Positions 55,912-64,000 of a DNA stretch of 64,000 bases are shown here, piece after piece; positions within the stretch are counted from its first letter, which is position 1, and every line of letters begins with the position of its first letter. The position numbers and the translations under genes are program-made. Source of the stretch: Eustoma russellianum (Eukaryota; Streptophyta; Magnoliopsida; Gentianales; Gentianaceae); NCBI GenBank assembly GCA_036186865.1, contig AP025051.1:20957724-21021723 (forward strand), in the 5' to 3' direction. The notes below the pieces were generated by a model, which was not told the origin of the DNA, made no database searches, and saw only the letters and a program-made list of their open reading frames with translations.

Positions 55912-57610
55912 GACTTTCTAGAAGCGGAATGAGTGCTGCTCTCCATGTTTTACCTAAAGAGATTAAACGAAAACAAAAAGAAAAGGAAAGAACCAAACTA
56001 TCACAAAGACAAACAAACGTTAAGTGATTAGTAAAAACGAAATATGAACACTCCTCTTTCTCTTCTTTCCACTCGCTTACCACTTTGCTTCTTGGATAAC
56101 CTGAAGTTAATAAGATTCAAAGCGATCAATTAAGAAAGTGTTTTACCAATGCTTCTCCAAATCACAATGGTCTACACTTGTTTCTCGCTTTTGCTTTCAA
56201 GTTGCACCAAATAGTATCAAAATAGAATCAAGTGAAATGGAAACAAACTTGAACTTTCTACTAAGATTCAAAGAAAATAAGCAACCAAAATTGATGTATA
56301 AGGCTGAACCGAAGATGAACTAAGGGTTGCCGTGGGCAATCTTTAGTTAATGTTGATTCTATGCACTTACTTTCCACAAAATGGTTCAAGTCATGCAATA
56401 ATCGAGCAACCAAGTGTGTGATTGGTTCAAGAAGAGCAGGACAAGGAGAATGAGATGTGGGAGGATGATTGTGTGTAGCAAAACGAAGTACGGTATCCAA
56501 GGTTTTCAAATTGCACCAAATAAAAATTTCAAGTAATGCACAAACGTTTTACCCTTTTTCTTTTCTCTTGTTCTTTTTTTCTTTCCTTCCTTGCTATTTC
56601 AACGTAAGCAAGGTTCAGATTCCCCTTTTCTTTTTTTTTGACTAGGGGCAGAATTGGAATTTCATGCGTTTTGCACTTAGAACTTTTGTTTTTGGGCAGA
56701 ATAGTGCAATGACTTTAAATTGCAGTTTGCAACCTTGAATTTCAACAAAATAACCTTGGAAAGTGAGGCAAATTGAGGTTGGGCGGAATTGGGGTTGGGG
56801 TGTTCAATTTAAGGTTGTTGGACGTTTTTGGGTATTTGCAGGATTAGGGTTTTGGAAATTGACTGTACGGTATATATGGCTATTTGGGTTGGTAATTGAG
56901 GATTTGTGTGGTCAATTTTGACAATGGATGGGTGTAGGACAGAATTGAACAAAATTCAAATTCTAGGGTTAGGGTTTTTTTTGAATAAGTTGGGAACTTT
57001 TGATTCTGATTTTGTTTAGCAAAATTGGTTTGGGGCTTTTTGTTAAGAGTGTAAATAAGGTAATTTGGAATCTGGTTGGTGAGTTTTAGGGTCGGGTTTG
57101 GTTGGATTTGTTTGGGCTGTGGGTATTGGGGATGGATTTAGGGTTTTGTTGATGTTGAAAATGACTTGTGAAGACAAACACACGTAGGACTAACTTGATT
57201 CAAAGCATGAAATCAATCACAATGTGAATCATAAGATGCATACAATCATCACCAAATAAAAGCTTTGGTAGCAACAAGATGATTTAAAACCGAGGTAGCT
57301 TTATAGGCTGATGGTTATAACGTTTAAAAGAAGCTGAATGGGACCTAAATGCAACAAACCCTAACTTGTTCAAGCTTAAATGACAAAGATCAAATAGTGA
57401 TGACAAGATTGAAAGAAAAGAATGACACTTGAATGATGAATGACAAGATGCAGAAAAAGACAAATACTTAGAAACCCTAGGACGTTTTTTTGTATGATAG
57501 ACTGATGACATGTAGAATGAGGGGTAGAAGAAGGACACAACTGAACTTGAAATGAATAGACTCAAACAAAAAGAAAAGGATAGAATACGGTGGAATAGAG
57601 TAACCTGTGT
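55912..57610 (-). other. Element M leader, non-coding
   Basis: 1.7 kb between the truncated LTR and the PBS. T/C-rich in element sense near the PBS, with G-rich plus-strand stretches around 56750-57140. No open frame with a recognisable domain. Confidence 0.55.
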
Positions 57611-57622
57611 TCTCTGATACCA
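57611..57622 (-). other. Primer-binding site of element M
   Basis: In element sense TGGTATCAGAGA, 11 of 12 matching the tRNA-Met PBS of J and K, three bases after the LTR end. Confidence 0.8.
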
Positions 57623-57625
57623 ATT

Positions 57626-59121
57626 TGATGCGTGCAAGACGTGGTCTTCAACAATTCGACCTTCCAAACGTCCTTCACAAAGGGCTTGGCACAAGGAAGA
57701 AGACTTCCCCTTGCTTCCTTAGTGATAAAAACATGTGGTGCAATGAGCAAGACGAACACCTTCAAGATGGTCGTTGATCAGGCAAACCAATATGGCCCTC
57801 CTGGATGGCACCTTTAAGCAATGGCAACACCTTCAAAATGCTCAAATTTGAAGGATCTTAACTTAGGTTTTTAATGCAAAACCAAGAAAACAAAGTCTCA
57901 CAATAAGTGAAGAAAATATCAAGAAGTTTTATTCATCCAAAGTTGTCCTCCTAGGCGCCCAAGGGCTCTATTTATAGGCTGAGAATCTCGTCCATTTCAG
58001 CCTTAAAATGATTAGAAATGATTTCAAATAAACTAGCTAACAAGTGTTTAAAAATTGAAAATTGTTTGAATTCGAAAAGAAAACAAATCCTAGCTAAAAT
58101 TTGAAATGCTTGTAGGCTGCCAACTTCTCTACATCCAGGCATCTATAATGAGTCATTGGAGGTGTTTGAGACCTGACTTGATGATGATAAAGTGGTTGGA
58201 GATGAATTCAAAGGTTGGTTGAAGTTTGAATCCAAATTGAGTTTGAATTTGAATTGGTTTGTTGATCTTTCTTCTCCAACTCTTCTAGGCGTGTTTGATA
58301 GCTCATTAGGGTGTTGGAAATCTGATTTGATGTTGAGAGAATGGTTGAAGTTGAATTAAGTTGAATTCAAAAGTTGGTTGAAGTTTGAATTCAATTGAGT
58401 TTGAAATTGAATTCAAACTTAGATTCAATTTTGACTTTTGATCATATCTTCTTTCTCCTCCAAGTTGGCGTGTATCTTGGAGCTCCATAGGTGGCTGATG
58501 TCTCTCTTTGAATCTTGAAATTTAAGTCTCAAATTGTTGAAACTTGAAATTCAAATCATGGTTGAATTTGAATTCAAGTTTAACTTCAAGTTGATCTTCA
58601 ATTTGTCTTCAAATTTGGGCGCCCCCCTTTGCTGGTTGTTTGGGATATTTTGAGTTTCATTTTGAACATGAATTCCATCTTAGACCACATTTGAATTTGT
58701 CCTTGTGGAGACAAACATTCTCCTCAAGACAACATTCCTTTTGTTTCCTTTTTGGGTGCACACGCCTCTTAACCCATTTGTGGTTCTCCATTTTGGCTTG
58801 TAACTTGTCATGTACCGACTTACCTACAAAGCAAACACAAAGAAACAAGGATCACAAGAAAACGAGACAAAAATTTCAAAAGTAAAGAACACATGTTTTG
58901 GGGAGGGGAATATGTTCATAATGTGGGTTCAATGAGGTGAACCCAATGAGCCTTTGGTTCGTCTTGAACATGCTTGTACAAGAAGGTTCCTAATTGATGC
59001 CCAAGTTCTCTAGCTCTCTTTCTTATCATAGGACCCATGACCTTTTGATGGGATCCCCGATCCTCATCATAGCAGGTACCACGATACCGGCTTGTTGAGG
59101 ACATGCAAGATAGATCATTGA
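57626..59121 (-). repeat. 5' LTR of element M
   Basis: About 1.5 kb. Its plus-strand left part matches the truncated LTR at 54994-55911. Its right part holds the pol C-terminal tail (58916-59104), the same arrangement as in K's LTR. The right boundary rests on the TAGCA repeat and on the K comparison. Confidence 0.65.
58916..59104 (-). pseudogene. Gypsy polyprotein C-terminal tail inside M's LTR U3
   Basis: 62-codon open piece with GPMIRKRARELG and DEPKAHWVHLIEPTL, matching the end of K's polyprotein (GPMTKSMAKKL, DEPSRDDVHWVYMIQALI) in order and spacing. No enzymatic domain. In M there is no upstream pol left to join it, so it is a relic in the 5' LTR. Confidence 0.7.
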
Positions 59122-59126
59122 TAGCA

Positions 59127-59399
59127 AGGAAGTGTGCTGAGAGATTATATAGAAGATGTTATTTATGCGATTATCATGCATTTAGAATAATTCAGTGTAC
59201 AACATCGGACCATTTGTACCACAGTGTAATGTATAGTTATGCATGTCGATTGTATTTTGTTTATGTTTATGTTGCTTCCGCTTATCGATTCATTATTCAC
59301 GTCGACATGCACAAGTATAGTATCGAAACCTTGTATTTTTCGTAGCAGAGTACAGCGTGTGCATCGGGCCGAAACCTTAGTTTCGGGTAGGGCGCTACA
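59127..59399 (+). other. LTR-like sequence N, right part
   Basis: Continuation of N after element M, ending CGGGTAGGGCGCTACAC, close to the J LTR end GGGGCGCTACA. No PBS follows, so N would be a solo or truncated LTR. Low certainty. Confidence 0.4.
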
Positions 59400-60460
59400 C
59401 TAGTCTTCGAGGACACTACCTCGGTATTCACTAATCATCGAAACACCTTCGAACAATGGTAGTTGGAGATATACCAACTCCTTTAATGTCCACCCCGTTT
59501 ACAAAGAACAACAACGACAATCAACAAAAACACCACCACATCACTAATGAAGGTTTGATCACACCTTGATTACCCTTGTACAGTAATAGAACATGTATGG
59601 ATGGCATGAATGAAGCCTATATAGATTATGGAATGTATATTTAGTAGGCTTGAGGCTATGTGCAAGAGAAGAAGATAGGAGACAAAGAGAAGTCTTGCTT
59701 TGCACTTGATTTGATATGAAAAATGAGTCTTGTCTTGTGTTTGATCTTCTTGCTTGCTTTTGTAATGTATGGAACTCCCCATGTGGCTAAGAACTCTCTT
59801 GAAGGAGGTCTTGAATGCCCTTGGAAGATACCTTGTATAGCATTGTGACATACCTTTGCTTGGCGAAATGTGATTTGACAAGGATGTGTATTCGTCTTGT
59901 TGTCACTCTATGATAGGGTATTCATTTATCCACCTTGGCAAATAATGTAAGACATGGAAATTACCAAGAAAAATCTGAAAAGAATTCAAATTTCAAATGT
60001 CTTGATTGCCAATCAATCATAAGTGTGATAGCTCCTTAATTTTTGGAATCAATTGCACCTTGAAGCCTTGCCAAAATCGACCACACACACGTGCTGAAAT
60101 CTTCAGCACCTTTTTGAATTTTGAAATCTTACCTTTTGTTTCTTGGTCTCCATCAATACTAGCACTTATTTGTGGATCATTCTCCACCAATCATAGTGCA
60201 AAATAAGCTCCACCTAGGCCCCAAATCAGCTCAAAACAGCTGCCTACTTCAGCATGCATCTGCTGAAAACAATTTTTGAATTTTGAAAAATAATGATGTG
60301 GTATCTTCATATACATGGTATATTTCAATCATCATTTAAATTTGTTTTCTAGAATACTCTAACATATGTCTTGGATGCGTAAGACATGACTAGATACATG
60401 TCACAAAGTGTAGAAAAAAAACGTTTCCTTAAAAATGTAGGAAAACAAATTTTTGACTTC
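59400..60460. other. No gene recognised
   Basis: About 1 kb of mixed AT-rich sequence between N and LINE-I. The longest open frame (minus, 59570-59881) shows no domain and no conserved context. No repeats or hairpins stood out. Confidence 0.5.
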
Positions 60461-63400
60461 CCTCTTCTACCATCATTGCTCGTAGTGCTGCGCGTTCGGT
60501 TTATCGAAGTGAAGTTACCCTTTCCCAATGAATATTATGATTTGGAATATTAAGGGCATCAGGCCCTCTTTATCTCGTTTGCATCAGTTAGTTCATTTAC
60601 ATTGTATCAATCTTTTGTCTATCATTGAGCCAAAACATCCATCAAATCGCATTACACGTTATGGCATGGATCTTGGTTTTTTTGCAAAATTTCTTTTCAT
60701 CATCTGCTAAGATCTGGGTTTTCTAGCAAGATTTGCTCTTTGAGCTCGTTCATATGCAAGATGATACTCATGTGGTACATTTTCAATTTTGTTATGTCCC
60801 ATTGAGTTTCTCATTTAGCGGTTCTATTGTCTATACACAACACTCGGTTTCTCTTCAGATGCCACTTTGGTAATCGCGTCGCCATCACTCTCAACAGTTG
60901 GATATTCCTTGGATAGTGGGTGGTGATTTTAACACGTTTCGTTCATTACATGATCATCGGGCCGCTCAAATCCTACATTGGCAGCCATGCAAGATTTTAA
61001 TGATTGCATAGAGGATTGTAATTTGATGGATCCTCCTTTTCAAGGATCGAGATATACATGGACGATGGTCGAGGGCTCGGCCAAGTGCAGCACCGCCTAG
61101 ACTGGATCTTCTTTAATTCATATTTTCAGGATTCGTTTGATGATTTACGACTTACACTTTTACCAAGGATCTCATCTAACCATACTCCTTTGTTTTTTTA
61201 TGTAACAAGGCACAGAAAAGTAGTAGACGTGCTTTCTGATTTCTAGATGCTTGGTTGTTTCATCCGGATTTTCATGCACATGTTAAAGAAGCCTGGAACT
61301 CATATCCTACTACTGATGGAATGTATGGATTTTATAACAACTTGTCTCGACTCAAGAAGGATATTCAAACCAGGAACTCGACTATTTTTGGAAATATCTT
61401 TCAAAGTGTGGAGCTAGCCGAATCTAAAGTCAGGCATGCAGAATTCGCATGGGGTCAGTCTCCCACGGAGGACAATAGAAGTTTGTATCATCCAGCAAAA
61501 GCGGAGTATGTTAAAGCTGCTAACTATGAATTTCATTTTGGAAACAAAAAGCTCGAGTTCGGTGGATACGAGATGGGGATGCTAATACCCGTTATTTCAA
61601 TTCGGTGGTAAAGGGTCGACGCGCTCAACTTCGCATACAACAAGTTTATACTGCTGCTAATGAGTTATGTGATACCCAAGACTCCATTCAGGCGGAGGTG
61701 GTTTCTTTTATACATCCTTATTTACAAAGGAACCAACGGGTGCCTATGATCGAATACTGCAGCATATACCTATGTTGGTAACTACAGAGGATAATAATTT
61801 TCTTATGTGTCTTCCACTGGCTGCTGAGATTAAAGAAGCTGTATGGCACTTAGACCCAGATAGTGCAGTAGGACAGGATGGATTCCATGGGAATTTTTTT
61901 CGCTCTTGTTGGGATATCATATGTTTGGATGTTATGTTAGCAGTCCAAGAATTCTTTCTTGGAATTCCATAACCCTCGGCTATGGCAGCTGTGCTGATCA
62001 CTTTGATACCGAAAGTCTCAGCTCCTAGAACCTTTAGTGGCTATCGGCCGATATGTTTGACTAATTTTCTAAGCAAGATCTATACTCGTATTGTTGCGAC
62101 ACGTCTTAGTTCCCTACTTCCAAAATTGATATCGTCGGAATATACAGGTTATTTGAATGGATGAAATATCTTCTCAGGTTCTTTTAGCGCGGGAAATGAT
62201 CCATATGCTTGAGTAGAGGTGGAAAGCAATTATGTTTAAAACTAGATATGATGAAGGCATTTGATCCGGTAAGTTGGGAGTATTTAGAGTTGCTGTTGGC
62301 AAAATTTGGTTTCTCAGCCTTTTTTATTCGTGTCATCTCAATCATCTAAAGAGTACTACACTATTGGTCCTTATAAATGGAGTCCCCTCAAAGGCATTTC
62401 GGCCATATCGTGGCGTTAAGCAAGGTGACCCGTTATCCCCTTTACTATTTGTACTATCTTCAGAGGGTTTCAATAAGAGCTTAAAGGCTCAGGTGGAGGC
62501 TGGCCGGTTGCATTCCTTCAGGTTAGGCCGGGTTCCAATGCATATTACACATCTAGCATATGCTGATGATTTGTTGGTTTTCCTGCGTGCCACTATTCGT
62601 AAATTACGCCTATTTCGAGAATTTTTGACTTGGTACGAGACAGCCTCAGGACAGAAAGTGAATTACAATAAGAGCAGATTTATATCTTCTTCACACACAA
62701 CAGATCTCCGTACACATCGCTACGAGGAAATACTACACATGCGGCCTATAGGTTTACCTTTTCGTTATCTCGGATAAATGTTGCATAAAGGAATTAGTCG
62801 CGCTCGTTACTATTCATCATTGTTGGAGCATATTGATGCACGATTAAATGGTTGGCATAATAAGCTGCTTTCACAATCGGGCAGATTAGTCTTACTGTGG
62901 TATGTTATATCCTCTATTCCTTTATATATTATAGCTGCAGGAGGCCTTCCGCAATCCATAATTAAAATCATTGAACGAAAGACGGCTTATTTTTATTGGG
63001 GACCACGAAGGCATTGGGTGGCTTGGAGCAGATTACAACTCCATGTGATGAAGGTGGTTTGGGCATCCGTAACATTTGGGTGTTGCATGAAGCTTTTTGT
63101 TGTATATGGTGGACTTATCATAAAAATAATACTTTATGGAGTAGGTTTCTTCATGTCAAGTATGGTCTTTGGGGGGATTATATTCCACATCTATCGGACT
63201 CTCCCATCTGGAAGATTATTTGTCGCTATCATTTGCGATGTCAGTCGCATTGCCTTCAAGAGGGCTACAGCTGTCCTGGACAACAACAGTCTCAGGAGAT
63301 TACACTTTGAGTTCCGCCTATGACATATGCAGAATACCGCGTCCAACCATTTTGTCGGCAAAATTTATTTCACACAGGCAACATCGGTTGATTGTCAGCA

Positions 63401-64000
63401 ACTTTCTTTGGCGTATATCATTGTGCGATCCCACTACAGGATTATGTATGCAAGTTTATCGTGGTTATGCCAACACACTGTCCTTTCTGTGAACAAGCAT
63501 TAGCGGAGGTGGAACATATATTTTACATTGCCCACACATTCGGCCAATATGGATATTTTTTGCATCTTTGCTAAATGGGCTACTACCTCATTCTTGGTGA
63601 CTATGGCCTTATTATCTTGGTGGTTCTGGTCATCCTCAACCAATTTACTGGGTATTTTGCGGATAGTTCTTCTGGGTATTATTACTTATAATATCTGGCG
63701 TACTTATGCCTCATTAGTCTATGGAGATAGCACCTCTTGCACTACACATTCGATCATGGCTGTTATACGTACAAATATTTATTCCTGGGCTAAGACTCTT
63801 GATGTTACAAAATTGGCTTTGGACTATTGTTTGGCGAAGCATTTGGATTTTATGCCTCCACTTCGCATCAAACGAGCTCAAGTTGTCAGATGGTTAGTTC
63901 CATCCACTGGTCGACTGAAACTGAATATAGATGCTACATTTGGACACAGGTTTGCCACTGGTGGTGTCATTCTACGTGATGCAATGGGAGAATGTGTTGG
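60461..64000 (+). mobile_element. LINE-I, 5'-truncated LINE, runs off window end
   Basis: Begins within the last ~20 codons of ORF1 (TIIARSAARSVYR..., compare TILTRSASHIIQG in LINE-G), then ORF2 EN, RT, zf-RVT and the start of RNase H. YADD type, closest to LINEs F and G. The 3' UTR lies beyond 64000, so its hairpins cannot be checked here. Confidence 0.88.
60528..64000 (+). pseudogene. LINE-I ORF2 (EN-RT-zfRVT-RNase H start), broken
   Basis: Starts MNIMIWNIKGIRPSLSRL; its ATG overlaps the ORF1 stop (ATGA, 60528-60531). EN: IIEPKHPS, GGDFNTF near 60930, GRGLGQVQHRLDWIFF near 61070. Linker 61255-61611. RT: a piece 61772-61972 with VGQDGFHG, TAA near 61970, PICLTNFLSKIYTR near 62050, KLDMMKAFD near 62245, GVKQGDPLSPLLF near 62420, AYADDLLVF near 62560, TAA at 62775. 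zf-RVT near 63400-63540 (CPFCEQALAEVEHIFY). RNase H begins near 63905 (LKLNIDATFGHRFATGG). Multiple stops and shifts. Confidence 0.82.

Larger units (their letters stand above)
54994..59121 (-). mobile_element. Element M, internally deleted Ty3/Gypsy element
   Basis: Minus-strand remnant: complete 5' LTR (57626-59121), tRNA-Met-type PBS (57611-57622), leader (55912-57610), then a 3' LTR lacking its U3 start (54994-55911). All gag, protease, RT and integrase are missing, removed by a deletion from the leader into the 3' LTR. The flanks carry TAGCA at 54989-54993 and 59122-59126, a likely TSD, although the LTR then begins TCAATGAT rather than TG. Confidence 0.7.

Noticed and set aside
57284..57694. 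136-codon minus-strand open frame in M's leader and LTR
   Set aside because: Crosses the PBS and the LTR border and shows no protein motif.
58619..58640. GCGCCCCCCTTTGCTGG as purine tract and LTR border of element M
   Set aside because: Comparison with K shows that the LTR extends further, to include the pol tail, and TAGCA repeats at 54989 and 59122 fit the longer LTR.

Overview
The window looks like intergenic heterochromatin of a flowering plant, almost certainly a dicot. It is AT-rich and holds no recognisable host gene, rRNA, tRNA or CRISPR array. Nearly all of it is retrotransposon sequence nested in retrotransposon sequence. The LINEs have the plant L1-type layout: ORF1 with a DUF4283-like domain and a CCHC knuckle, then ORF2 with AP-endonuclease, reverse transcriptase, zf-RVT and a C-terminal RNase H. 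The LTR elements are Ty3/Gypsy-like and primed by initiator tRNA-Met. Species cannot be named from this sequence.

Layout. LINE-A (minus, cut by the window start, 1-1714) and LINE-B (minus, 1731-7684, complete, 16-bp target-site duplication) lie head to tail. A TA microsatellite (8033-8127) is followed by a plus-strand train of four LINEs: C (8128-12475 and 27337-28875), E (28888-35228), F (35304-36027 and 43734-47198) and G (47246-53578). TA-rich DNA lies at every junction. LINE-C is split by element J (12476-27331), a large-LTR retrotransposon with 4.64-kb LTRs and only a gag remnant inside. The 5' LTR of J is split by a 5'-truncated LINE-D (minus, to 16774). LINE-E contains LINE-H (minus), a fragment made only of 3' UTR. 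LINE-F is split by element K (36028-43728, minus), a young Gypsy element whose RT and RNase H were removed in frame. From 53594 to 59399 lies an old LTR-like sequence (N) interrupted by an internally deleted Gypsy element M. LINE-I (5'-truncated, plus) runs off the window end from about 60461.

Main signal. Every LINE 3' UTR visible here (B, C, D, E, F, G, H) carries one to three small hairpins, most often 28 nt with a 12-bp stem and 4-nt loop. The stem sequences differ but pairing is kept, and most are followed by a GGTRYG-like motif. In B, E and G successive hairpins are about 190-207 nt apart. Nearer the 3' end all seven carry an 18-nt CCTC-N10-GAGG element. C, D, F and G also share a nearly identical 98-nt block although their reverse transcriptases are clearly different. 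Together with repeated insertion at TA tracts, this suggests a LINE group with a modular structured 3' tail. I find this the most interesting content of the window.

Most coding regions are broken. The best preserved are ORF1 of LINE-G (445 codons, open), the RT of LINE-G, the RT-RNase H block of LINE-D and the 933-codon reading frame of K.
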